From an uncultured Saprospirales bacterium (GTDB taxonomy: Bacteria > Bacteroidota > Bacteroidia > Chitinophagales > Saprospiraceae): a stretch of 28,805 nt of DNA. Where the stretch lies: assembly GCA_937926355.1 (NCBI GenBank), contig CALAZP010000073.1, forward strand, positions 1 to 28,805, written 5' to 3'. Positions 1 through 7,029 of this stretch are shown one piece after another. The notes under the pieces were generated by a model that had not been told where the DNA came from, made no database searches, and was given only the letters and a program-made list of their open reading frames with translations. Position numbers and translations under genes: made by a program. Positions within the stretch are counted from its first letter, which is position 1; the number at the start of each line of letters is the position of its first letter.

Positions 1-2
1 AT

Positions 3-77
3 GGTGGTTGTAGCTCAGCTGGTTAGAGCGCTGGATTGTGGTTCCAGAGGTCGCGGGTTCAAATCCCGTCTTCCACC
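3..77 (+). tRNA. tRNA-His (anticodon GTG)
   Basis: A complete cloverleaf can be drawn. The D stem is GCTC/GAGC (13-16 with 26-29). The anticodon stem CTGGA/TCCAG (31-35, 43-47) encloses the loop TTGTGGT, with anticodon GTG at 38-40. The T stem GCGGG/CCCGT (53-57, 65-69) encloses TTCAAAT. The extra G at position 3 faces the discriminator C at 77, the G-1:C73 identity pair typical of bacterial tRNA-His. The 3' CCA is not encoded (CAC follows), so it would be added by CCA-adding enzyme. The acceptor stem has two adjacent T-T oppositions (8/72 and 9/71), which is odd for a functional tRNA. Upstream promoter sequence lies outside the window. Confidence 0.95.
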
Positions 78-83
78 CACAGC

Positions 84-115
84 AGGGAAATAAATCATTT
101 TATTTCCCTTTTTTT
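84..115 (+). terminator. Intrinsic terminator of tRNA-His
   Basis: A perfect 11-bp inverted repeat, AGGGAAATAAA (84-94) and TTTATTTCCCT (99-109), closes a 4-nt TCAT loop and is followed directly by a run of T to position 115. This is the standard hairpin plus U-tract on the plus strand and starts 7 nt after the tRNA. On the minus strand there is no U-tract after the hairpin, so it is less convincing as a terminator for lptE, whose stop codon abuts it. Confidence 0.88.
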
Positions 116-604
116 CTACCAATTGGTAAATGCCGCATTAAATACATCTTCCATAATTTGTTTTGTAATAGTCTCGATGGCTTGGTCTTGAACCGAGGCA
201 AAATCCGTGTCTGAAGGAAAATCATAAAAAAACTGAAAATTCCGCTTCCAAGTTTTATCCTCATCTTTGTTATCGAGATATTCAATTGCGGTTACGATGG
301 TCAATCTATTAATAGCCGTAATTTCCCCTGGACGTGGAGCTTCTGAACTAATTTTATAGCTAACAATAACTCCTTTGAATTCCAAATCAGGTTCATAATC
401 TGAAAATATTAAGCGGGATTCGGTTCTAATTTTTTCCTTGAGGTTTTCTCCCATATTTTGAGCTAAATTTGGGAGGGAATTATCTGTATTATCCGTAAAA
501 GGATGCACATAATAAGTTTTTACTTCTGGGTCAATACTTATTCCACTGAATGAATAGCACCCTTGTAGACCAATTAAAAGAAAGATGACGCTCAAATACT
601 TCAT
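116..604 (-). CDS. lptE: LptE-family LPS assembly lipoprotein
   Basis: A 162-residue protein with a lipoprotein signal peptide: a short Lys-containing start, a hydrophobic core and the lipobox LQGC with the acylated Cys at residue 16. The mature part starts with YSFSGISI, typical of the Bacteroidota LptE family, and contains a predicted alpha/beta domain (roughly residues 25-160). LptE plugs the LptD barrel and helps place lipopolysaccharide in the outer leaflet of the outer membrane. The ATG overlaps the stop of the sigma-54 activator gene by 4 nt (ATGA), so translation is probably coupled. Recognition rests on size, signal peptide, the YSF start and operon context; sequence conservation in this family is low. 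Confidence 0.85.
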   Translation of the reverse strand: MKYLSVIFLLIGLQGCYSFSGISIDPEVKTYYVHPFTDNTDNSLPNLAQNMGENLKEKIRTESRLIFSDYEPDLEFKGVIVSYKISSEAPRPGEITAINRLTIVTAIEYLDNKDEDKTWKRNFQFFYDFPSDTDFASVQDQAIETITKQIMEDVFNAAFTNW

Positions 605-1854
605 AAATGATATTGTTTGATTTTCCTGTAAAGGGTTCTTTCTGATATCCCTAGATCTTCTGCCGCATCTTTTCTTCTATTTTCATGTTTTTTTAGCGCT
701 TTTTTAATCAGCTCTTTTTCGTTTTCCTCAATAGACAAACTTTCTTCAACAACTTCCATATTATCGAAATTGGTATCCAAAATTATTGGTTTAGCAGGAG
801 CTATATGGTTTTCCTCGGTAATCGTTTCTGATTCTTTTGGATTGGATGGTAAATTGTCATAATCAGGTGCGGCAAGGCTTTTAAAAGCGTTATGATTGGA
901 GACTTCTAAATCATTGTTTTGAATTAATTCAAATACTAACCCTTTTAAGTCATTTAGGTCTTTTTTCATATCAAACAATAGTTTGTATAAAATTTCCCTT
1001 TCCTGCATACCACTATCTCCATGATTGGTATCGTCTTTAGATGATAAGACTGGTAAATTGCGCTTAGTTAAGTTCGGAAAAATTTTAACCAATTCTTCTA
1101 GATTAAGACTTCTTTTCTCAGATAGAATGGAAACTTGTTCCGCAAAATTTTTGAGTTCTCTAATATTACCTGGCCATGCATACTGTTCTAATAATTGTCT
1201 AGATGGCCCATCAATTTGAATAGGCTCTATTCTGTATTTTTCAGAAAAATCTAAAACAAATTTTCTAAACAAAATATAGATATCTTCCTTTCTATCTTTT
1301 AATGCAGGAACCTGAATGGGTACGGTATTCAATCGATAGAATAAATCTTCCCTAAATTTATTTTTTTTTATGGATTCCTCTAAGTTGACATTGGTAGCTG
1401 CTATTATTCTAACATCCGTCTTTTGAGTTGTAGAAGATCCCACTCGCATGAATTCGCCAGATTCCAAAACCCTCAGAAGAAAAGCCTGAGTATCTAGGGG
1501 CATTTCACCAATTTCGTCCAAAAAAATTGTTCCTCCATCAGAGGTCTCGAAATATCCCTTTCTTTCACTAGTTGCTCCCGTGAATGCCCCTTTTTCATGC
1601 CCGAAAAGCTCTGAATTAATGGTTCCTTCGGGAATAGCACCACAATTAATGGCGATAAAATTATTATGTTTTCTCGGGCTTAATGCGTGAATAATTTTGG
1701 AAAAAACTTCTTTTCCAACCCCGCTCTCTCCACTGATTAATACCGTTAAGTCAGTTGCAGCCACTCTTACAGCAGTACTTAGCGCTCTATCCAATAATGG
1801 AGACCCTCCAATTATTCCAAATCTTTGCTTAATATGCTGCAAGTTTTGACTCAT
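601..1854 (-). CDS. Sigma-54-dependent transcriptional activator (AAA+ / Fis-type HTH), no receiver domain
   Basis: A 417-residue bacterial enhancer-binding protein. The AAA+ core starts almost at the N-terminus: Walker A GESGVGKE (42-49), the sigma-54 contact loop GAFTGA (89-94) and Walker B IFLDEIGE (about 110-117) are all intact, so it should hydrolyse ATP and remodel sigma-54 polymerase. A long polar, acidic linker (about 255-375) leads to a C-terminal Fis-type helix-turn-helix with DLGISERTLYRKI (about 400-415). There is no receiver, PAS or GAF domain, so activity must be controlled by amount, by a partner or by the linker. It sits 1 nt after miaB and overlaps lptE by 4 nt, as one transcription unit. 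Its target promoters are unknown; I saw no convincing -24/-12 sigma-54 promoter in the window. Confidence 0.93.
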   Translation of the reverse strand: MSQNLQHIKQRFGIIGGSPLLDRALSTAVRVAATDLTVLISGESGVGKEVFSKIIHALSPRKHNNFIAINCGAIPEGTINSELFGHEKGAFTGATSERKGYFETSDGGTIFLDEIGEMPLDTQAFLLRVLESGEFMRVGSSTTQKTDVRIIAATNVNLEESIKKNKFREDLFYRLNTVPIQVPALKDRKEDIYILFRKFVLDFSEKYRIEPIQIDGPSRQLLEQYAWPGNIRELKNFAEQVSILSEKRSLNLEELVKIFPNLTKRNLPVLSSKDDTNHGDSGMQEREILYKLLFDMKKDLNDLKGLVFELIQNNDLEVSNHNAFKSLAAPDYDNLPSNPKESETITEENHIAPAKPIILDTNFDNMEVVEESLSIEENEKELIKKALKKHENRRKDAAEDLGISERTLYRKIKQYHL

Positions 1855-1855
1855 T

Positions 1856-3319
1856 TTATCCTATAATTTCTCCGATAAGCGTTGCACTGGTTACTCGATT
1901 ACATTTTACCAAAACATAATCTCCTGCTTTTACTCCCTCTTTTTTGGGAAATACCATCATTTTATTTTGAGAATTCCTTCCTTTTAAGTCATTTTTATCT
2001 TTTTTAGAGAACCCTTCGACAAGTACTTCAAAGACTTTCCCCAAATCCTTTTGGTTATGATCTAAAGAAATGGTGGTTTGTAAGTCTATTATTTCTTGTA
2101 GCCTTCTTTTTTTAACAGGTTCAGGAATATCGTCCTCATATTTTTTTGCTGCCAATGTTCCAGGTCTTTCGGAGTAATAAAACATATAAGACATACTGTA
2201 TTTTGCCCATTCAATCATAGATAAAGTATCTTTATGTTCTTCTTCTGTTTCAGTACAAAATCCTGCAATAATATCTGATGAAATAGCACAATCAGGAATT
2301 ATATTTCTTATAGCTTTTACTCTATTCATATACCATTCTCTATCGTAGGTTCTATTCATGAGTTTCAGCACTCGACTGTTTCCAGATTGTACAGGTAGAT
2401 GAATATATCTGCAAATATTAGGATATGCTGACATAGCAAATAAAACTTCATCTGTCATGTCTTTAGGATGAGATGTACTGAATCTTACTCTCAATAAAGG
2501 ATTTACTTGTGCAACCATTTTTAGTAAATCTGCGAAAGAAACCGTTTCATCCGTTTCAGGATTTACCCATTTGTAGGAATCTACATTTTGACCCAATAGA
2601 GTAACTTCCCTGAAGCCTCTATCAAATAGTTCAGATGATTCTGCAACAATACTAAATGCATTCCTACTTCTTTCCCTTCCTCTAGTGAATGGAACTACAC
2701 AAAAAGAACACATATTATCGCAACCGCGCATTATAGAAATGAAGGCTGACACTCCATTGCTATCCAATCGTAAAGGACTTATATCAGCATAAGTCTCTTC
2801 TCTTGATAGAAAGACATTAACTCCTTTTTCTCCATAGGATGCTGAGCTAATTAATTCTGGAAGGGATCTATAGGCATCTGGTCCTACAACTAAATCTACT
2901 AGTTTCTCCTGTTCTAATAATTTTTCCTTTAATCTTTCAGCCATACAACCTAGTACCCCTACTAAAGTTCCTGGTTTTTCTTTCTTGACCAAATCAAATA
3001 TTCTGAGCCTTTTTCTAACTGTATCTTCTGCTTTTTCTCTAATGGAACAGGTATTGATTAAAATTAAGTCAGCCTCATTCAATTGGCTGGTTGCAGCATA
3101 ACCTTCTTGAGCTAAAATCGAGGCTACAATTTCTGAATCACTGAAATTCATTTGGCATCCATAGGATTCGATATAAAATCTTTTTTCGTTAGGATGATTA
3201 GCCATGAGATTGGTTTTTTCGTAAACCTTTCCGTTGTAATCATATGGATTATTCTTGAGAGAATCTGTATTCACGGAACTATTATAATTTAATTCTTTTT
3301 TTTCTTCTAAATTTTGCAT
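1856..3319 (-). CDS. miaB: tRNA-2-methylthio-N6-isopentenyladenosine-37 synthase MiaB
   Basis: A 487-residue radical-SAM methylthiotransferase. Three Cys of the N-terminal UPF0004 domain bind the auxiliary iron-sulfur cluster (C55 in YGCQMN, C91 in NTCSIR, C125 in LGCMAERL). The radical-SAM motif CDNMCSFC supplies C200, C204 and C207. A C-terminal TRAM domain (about 415-485) should bind tRNA. The enzyme adds the methylthio group to i6A37 of tRNAs reading U-starting codons. The MiaB signatures (YGCQMN, SIREKAE) separate it from RimO and MtaB. The 45-residue N-terminal extension is polar; I keep the ATG at 3319 because a promoter lies about 40 nt upstream. First gene of the miaB - activator - lptE operon. 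Confidence 0.97.
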   Translation of the reverse strand: MQNLEEKKELNYNSSVNTDSLKNNPYDYNGKVYEKTNLMANHPNEKRFYIESYGCQMNFSDSEIVASILAQEGYAATSQLNEADLILINTCSIREKAEDTVRKRLRIFDLVKKEKPGTLVGVLGCMAERLKEKLLEQEKLVDLVVGPDAYRSLPELISSASYGEKGVNVFLSREETYADISPLRLDSNGVSAFISIMRGCDNMCSFCVVPFTRGRERSRNAFSIVAESSELFDRGFREVTLLGQNVDSYKWVNPETDETVSFADLLKMVAQVNPLLRVRFSTSHPKDMTDEVLFAMSAYPNICRYIHLPVQSGNSRVLKLMNRTYDREWYMNRVKAIRNIIPDCAISSDIIAGFCTETEEEHKDTLSMIEWAKYSMSYMFYYSERPGTLAAKKYEDDIPEPVKKRRLQEIIDLQTTISLDHNQKDLGKVFEVLVEGFSKKDKNDLKGRNSQNKMMVFPKKEGVKAGDYVLVKCNRVTSATLIGEIIG

Positions 3320-3361
3320 TACAACGGTTAAATTTCAAAAAAGGCTAGTGAAATAGATGTG

Positions 3362-3395
3362 CAAATTTACGAAATAAACTGCAGTTAAAGACAAA
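3362..3395 (-). promoter_or_regulatory. Candidate promoter of the miaB operon
   Basis: Read on the minus strand, positions 3369-3362 are TAAATTTG, an exact match to the Bacteroidota -7 element TAnnTTTG. A TTTG at 3395-3392 lies 22 nt upstream, in the accepted range for the -33 element. Transcription would start near 3355, giving a leader of about 36 nt before the miaB ATG. The rest of the 3320-3440 gap shows no ORF or clear hairpin. Confidence 0.65.
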
Positions 3396-3440
3396 ATGGC
3401 AGTCATGAATATTGGTGTAATGGAATGATATCTAAAGATT

Positions 3441-4094
3441 TCAGTATTTATTGATTTGTTCAATTTTAAATCCATTTACCTCAGAATCATATTCGATATT
3501 TTCAATAAAATCATTTACAAGATGTGCTTTTAATTCAATAATAATTTGATTGGCCTGACTTTGAGGTATTGCTACCGTGATTTGGGCTTCGTTAGTCATA
3601 ATGTGTTGAATAATTTCAATCTGTTTTTCTTTAATGTAACTCATTACTTTATTTAAATGGAGGTATTCAAACTTAAAAAGATAAGATTGATATCTAATTT
3701 TCTGGACGATATCCGATTGATTTAATGTTTCTTTTGCCGTAAGGCGATAAGTTTTTATCAATCCAGAAGCTCCTAATTTGGTTCCTCCAAAATATCTGAC
3801 GACGATTATTGCTATATCAGTTAATCCAAAACTATCAATTTGACCTAAAATAGGTAAACCTGCCGTTCCAGAAGGCTCACCGTCATCAGAAGATCTGTAT
3901 AATAGGTTTTGGTCACCTAATTTATAGGCAAAGCAATGATGAGATGCTTTATGATGTTCTTTTCTAATGTGGTCTAATCTGGTTTCAAAATCTTCAATAG
4001 ATTCAATGGGAAAAGCGTAGCCATAAAATTTACTACCCTTTTCTTTTAGATAAAAAGTAGATTCTTTAACCAGCGTATGGTAAATATCTTCCAT
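3441..4094 (-). CDS. IMPACT / YigZ family protein (UPF0029)
   Basis: A 217-residue protein of the IMPACT/YigZ family. The N-terminal UPF0029 domain (about 1-125) carries the hallmark DDGEPSGTAGLPIL and VRYFGGTKLGASGLIKTY; the C-terminal half is the ferredoxin-like DUF1949-type domain. The family is linked to translation and ribosome-associated stress control (eukaryotic IMPACT inhibits GCN2 activation); the bacterial function is not settled. An in-frame extension up to a non-ATG codon at 4220 is possible, but those residues do not resemble the family and overlap the divergent gene, so the ATG at 4094, just downstream of a promoter, is chosen. It is a single-gene unit on the minus strand. Confidence 0.92.
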   Translation of the reverse strand: MEDIYHTLVKESTFYLKEKGSKFYGYAFPIESIEDFETRLDHIRKEHHKASHHCFAYKLGDQNLLYRSSDDGEPSGTAGLPILGQIDSFGLTDIAIIVVRYFGGTKLGASGLIKTYRLTAKETLNQSDIVQKIRYQSYLFKFEYLHLNKVMSYIKEKQIEIIQHIMTNEAQITVAIPQSQANQIIIELKAHLVNDFIENIEYDSEVNGFKIEQINKY

Positions 4095-4108
4095 TGAACT
4101 AAAAAAGT

Positions 4109-4116
4109 TATATTTG
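4109..4116 (+). promoter_or_regulatory. Candidate -7 promoter element for the DUF1599 gene
   Basis: TATATTTG at 4109-4116 is an exact TAnnTTTG. A start of transcription near 4122-4124 would leave a leader of about 10 nt before the TTG start at 4133, so the mRNA may be nearly leaderless. No good TTG -33 element sits at the usual distance. The element lies within 4 nt of the opposing promoter of the IMPACT gene. Confidence 0.5.
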
Positions 4117-4119
4117 TCG

Positions 4120-4153
4120 CAAAAATAAAGCCTTGGAACAAACCTTGTTTCAA
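4120..4153 (-). promoter_or_regulatory. Candidate promoter of the IMPACT-family gene
   Basis: On the minus strand 4127-4120 read TATTTTTG, matching TAnnTTTG. TTG at 4153-4151 lies 23 nt upstream, at the upper end of the normal spacing. Transcription would begin near 4113 and reach the ATG at 4094 after about 20 nt. The -33 element falls inside the first codons of the divergent DUF1599 gene. Confidence 0.55.
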
Positions 4154-4669
4154 TACGATAAAATAATTGAAGAATGTGCCTATACCTTTTTGACAAAAAC
4201 CAAGGATTATGGCACTGCATGGCGAATTCTGAGACTACCTTCTCTTACGGATCAAATCTATATTAAAGCTTCTAGAATCAGAACAATTGAAAATAAAAGA
4301 AAGCAAATAATAGATGACTCTGTGGCATCTGAATTTGTTGGAATCATCAATTATAGTATTCTCGCCATCATTCAAATGAGACTTCCAGAAGAGGCACCTT
4401 TGGAGTTAGATCATAATCAGGTGGAAAATCTTTTTTATTCTATTTTTGAAGAGGCCAAAAAATTAATGATTAATAAAAATCATGACTATGGTGAAATCTG
4501 GAGGGATATGAGGATTTCATCGATGACTGACTTGATTTTGATGAAAATATTACGAATCAAGCAAATTGAAGACCACAATGGGTTGACTATTATTTCTGAG
4601 GGGACTGATGCCAATTATTTTGATATAATCAACTATGCTGTTTTTGCATTGATTAAATTGATGGATTAA
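4133..4669 (+). CDS. DUF1599 domain protein with an internal duplication
   Basis: A 178-residue protein built from two similar halves. Each half has the pattern DYGxxWRxxRxxSxTDxIxxKxxRIxxIE followed by a helix containing IINY: residues about 22-82 and about 114-176. Bacteroidota DUF1599 proteins are recalled as having this form; the Pfam domain has been described as nucleotide-modification-associated, but the biochemical role is unknown. The start is a TTG: the in-frame stop TAA lies at 4100-4102 and no ATG or GTG occurs between it and the conserved core. A TTG at 4145 is a shorter alternative. The gene is 13 nt before the DoxX/BT_3928-like gene, a pairing that I recall from other Bacteroidota. 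Confidence 0.85.
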   Translation: MEQTLFQYDKIIEECAYTFLTKTKDYGTAWRILRLPSLTDQIYIKASRIRTIENKRKQIIDDSVASEFVGIINYSILAIIQMRLPEEAPLELDHNQVENLFYSIFEEAKKLMINKNHDYGEIWRDMRISSMTDLILMKILRIKQIEDHNGLTIISEGTDANYFDIINYAVFALIKLMD

Positions 4670-4682
4670 AAATCAAGGAATC

Positions 4683-6056
4683 ATGAGTTTAATTTCTTTA
4701 ATGACTTACATTGCTGCAGTTGCAGTAGGTTTAACTGGTCTTAATTATTTCATATTTAAGAATATTAAAAATCTAGGGGTTACCTATGTACAAAATTTTG
4801 CTGGGGCCTTATTTGTTTTCAGTGGCTGGGTCAAAGCCATTGATCCTTTAGGAACCGCTTATAAAATGGAACAGTATTTTGCTGAATTTGAGTCAACCTT
4901 TTCTGGAACTTGGTTTGATTTCTTAGCACCATTATTTCCTGAAATGGCTGAATATGCTATCGCCTTTTCCGTGTTTACCATAATTTTTGAAATTGTACTT
5001 GGCATTCTTTTATTGATTGGAGGCAGAATTAAATTTACTGTTTGGGCCTTCTTTTCAATGATGCTATTTTTTACCTTTCTTACTGGATTTACCTATTTAA
5101 CAGGTTATGTTCCTGAAAGCACCAACTTTTTTAGATTTTCAGAATGGGGGCCTTATGTATCTACCAATATGAAAGTTACCGATTGCGGCTGTTTCGGTGA
5201 TTTTATTAAGTTGGAACCCAAAGTTTCCTTTCTAAAAGATATCTTTCTAATGATTCCTGCTTTGATTTTTATTTATTATCAGGAAAAAATGCATCAATAT
5301 TTCGATGATAAAAAAAGAAATATGATTGCGATTGTGGCATTGCCTTTATTGTTACTGTATTGTATGAGCAATTATGTTTGGGATATTCCACATTTAGATT
5401 TTAGACCATTTAAAGTTGGAACTGATATAAAAACTAAAAAAGCCGAAGAGCAGGCAGCAATGGAAGCTGTTCAAGTTATTGCCTATGATTTAGAAAATCA
5501 GCAAACGGGTCAAAAAATCACCTTGCCATTTGATCAATTTATGGCAGATTATGCCAAATATCCATCTGATGAATGGTCTTATTACCAAATTAAATCTGAA
5601 CCTTCGATTCCTATCACAAAAATCAGTGATTTTGATTTGAGTTCCCTGGATGGTTATTCTGTAACCGATGAAATATTGGATAACCCTGGTTATGCTTTAA
5701 TGGTAGTTGCTTACAAACTAAAGGAGGAAAAAAAAGGAAATGAGGAATATAATTGGAAAATGGATTATCTAAACAAATGGACAGAAAACCTAAAACCTTT
5801 TGTTGACGAGGGCAATAGAGAGGGAATAAACGTTTTTGCTGTGACTAGTTTTAGTGCTGAAGATCGAATTAATAATTTTAAAAATTCAACAGAATTCAAT
5901 TATCCTTTCTATTTAGGTGATGATATTTTATTAAAAACTATAGTAAGATCAAATCCAGGAGTAGTGCTTCTTAAGGATGGTGTGGTAATGCAAAAATGGC
6001 ATATTAGTAAACTGCCGTCATTCGAGGAGGTTAAAAACAAATATTTACTCCAATAG
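4683..6056 (+). CDS. DoxX/MauE-like membrane protein, BT_3928 family
   Basis: A 457-residue inner-membrane protein. The N-terminal half has about six hydrophobic segments (near 5-25, 35-55, 92-112, 118-140, 183-200 and 214-231). The DoxX-like FSGWVKAIDPLG follows the second, and the family motif TDCGCFGD (Cys168, Cys170) precedes the fifth. The soluble C-terminal part (about 240-457) has a late thioredoxin-like pattern (a VVAYKL strand, then INVFAVTS, then NPGVVLLKDGVVMQKW) but no CXXC, so it is a degenerate thioredoxin fold at best. A MauE/DoxX-type redox or quinone-related role is possible; function is not established. It is co-directional with DUF1599 (13-nt gap) and nusB (15-nt gap). Confidence 0.85.
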   Translation: MSLISLMTYIAAVAVGLTGLNYFIFKNIKNLGVTYVQNFAGALFVFSGWVKAIDPLGTAYKMEQYFAEFESTFSGTWFDFLAPLFPEMAEYAIAFSVFTIIFEIVLGILLLIGGRIKFTVWAFFSMMLFFTFLTGFTYLTGYVPESTNFFRFSEWGPYVSTNMKVTDCGCFGDFIKLEPKVSFLKDIFLMIPALIFIYYQEKMHQYFDDKKRNMIAIVALPLLLLYCMSNYVWDIPHLDFRPFKVGTDIKTKKAEEQAAMEAVQVIAYDLENQQTGQKITLPFDQFMADYAKYPSDEWSYYQIKSEPSIPITKISDFDLSSLDGYSVTDEILDNPGYALMVVAYKLKEEKKGNEEYNWKMDYLNKWTENLKPFVDEGNREGINVFAVTSFSAEDRINNFKNSTEFNYPFYLGDDILLKTIVRSNPGVVLLKDGVVMQKWHISKLPSFEEVKNKYLLQ

Positions 6057-6071
6057 GAATTAAGAAAGTTT

Positions 6072-7010
6072 ATGTTGAGTAGAAGAAATGTAAGGATTAA
6101 GGTAATGCAGGCCTTGTATTCTATGAGCACAACTAATGTTTCAGATAAAGACCTTATTATTAAATCCTATAGGAGTAAAATTGCATCCTCTTTTGATTTA
6201 TATATTTTTGTTTTATACATATTTTTTAGAGTTGCTAAATATGCGATTATCGAGGAAGAGAATAGAAAATCTAAATTTAGGCCTACAGCTGAGGATTTAG
6301 ATTTTATTGGAAAATTAGGTGATAATGAATTGATTTCTTCTATTGAAAATAATCAAGACTTAAAAAAATTATTCAATGATGCTCACCTCAATCAAATCAT
6401 TACCATAGATACCATTAGAATCCTTTATCAAGAATTTAGTAAATCATCTAAAGAATATCTGCAATACTTAAGTTTGGATAAAACAGAAAATGAGGATCAT
6501 AAAGAAATTTTACTCAAACTTTTTAAGTATACCGTTAGTCATGAAAATTGCATTGATATAATAGAAGATAATTTTAATAATTGGATTGACGATCAATCTT
6601 TAGTTATTGGTGCGATTAAAAAGACTATCAAAGCATTACCTATTGATTCTGGATACATTAATCAGTTTAGACCAGATCCTGAGGCTACTCAGTATTTTGG
6701 GCAGGCCTTATTGGAAAATGTAATGGCAACCGATAATCAATTAAAAGAAATTATTATTCCAAATTTACAAAATTGGGATGCTGATAGAGTAGCTATTATT
6801 GATATGTTACTAATTAAAATGGCATTGGCTGAATTTATTCACTTTCCATCTATTCCTACCAAAGTGACGCTCAACGAATATGTCGAAATTTCAAAAATGT
6901 ATAGTACAGACAAGAGTCGTGATTTTATTAATGGGATTTTAGACAGATTACTAAAAAAATTACAAAACCAAGGAGTTATAAAAAAAGAGGGTAGAGGACT
7001 CATCGATTAA
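6072..7010 (+). CDS. nusB: Transcription antitermination factor NusB (long Bacteroidota form)
   Basis: A 312-residue NusB. The C-terminal domain (about 195-305) carries the family signature: WDADRVAIIDMLLIKMALAE, then TKVTLNEYVEISKMYST and DKSRDFINGILDRLL. Classical NusB is about 140 residues; the extra N-terminal half, which starts LSRRNVRIKVMQALYS, is usual in Bacteroidota. NusB pairs with NusE (ribosomal protein S10) on boxA RNA to keep polymerase elongating through rRNA operons. The usual neighbour yajC is not here; the gene is followed by guaA after 19 nt. Confidence 0.95.
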   Translation: MLSRRNVRIKVMQALYSMSTTNVSDKDLIIKSYRSKIASSFDLYIFVLYIFFRVAKYAIIEEENRKSKFRPTAEDLDFIGKLGDNELISSIENNQDLKKLFNDAHLNQIITIDTIRILYQEFSKSSKEYLQYLSLDKTENEDHKEILLKLFKYTVSHENCIDIIEDNFNNWIDDQSLVIGAIKKTIKALPIDSGYINQFRPDPEATQYFGQALLENVMATDNQLKEIIIPNLQNWDADRVAIIDMLLIKMALAEFIHFPSIPTKVTLNEYVEISKMYSTDKSRDFINGILDRLLKKLQNQGVIKKEGRGLID

Positions 7011-7029
7011 TAGTGTTATATTTAAATTT

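Noticed and set aside
100..285. 61-codon minus-strand frame overlapping lptE
   Set aside because: It overlaps lptE in another frame and runs into the tRNA terminator; no independent support.
4095..4220. N-terminal extension of the IMPACT-family gene
   Set aside because: The added residues do not resemble the family, would cover the divergent DUF1599 start, and the -7 element at 4120-4127 lies downstream of it.
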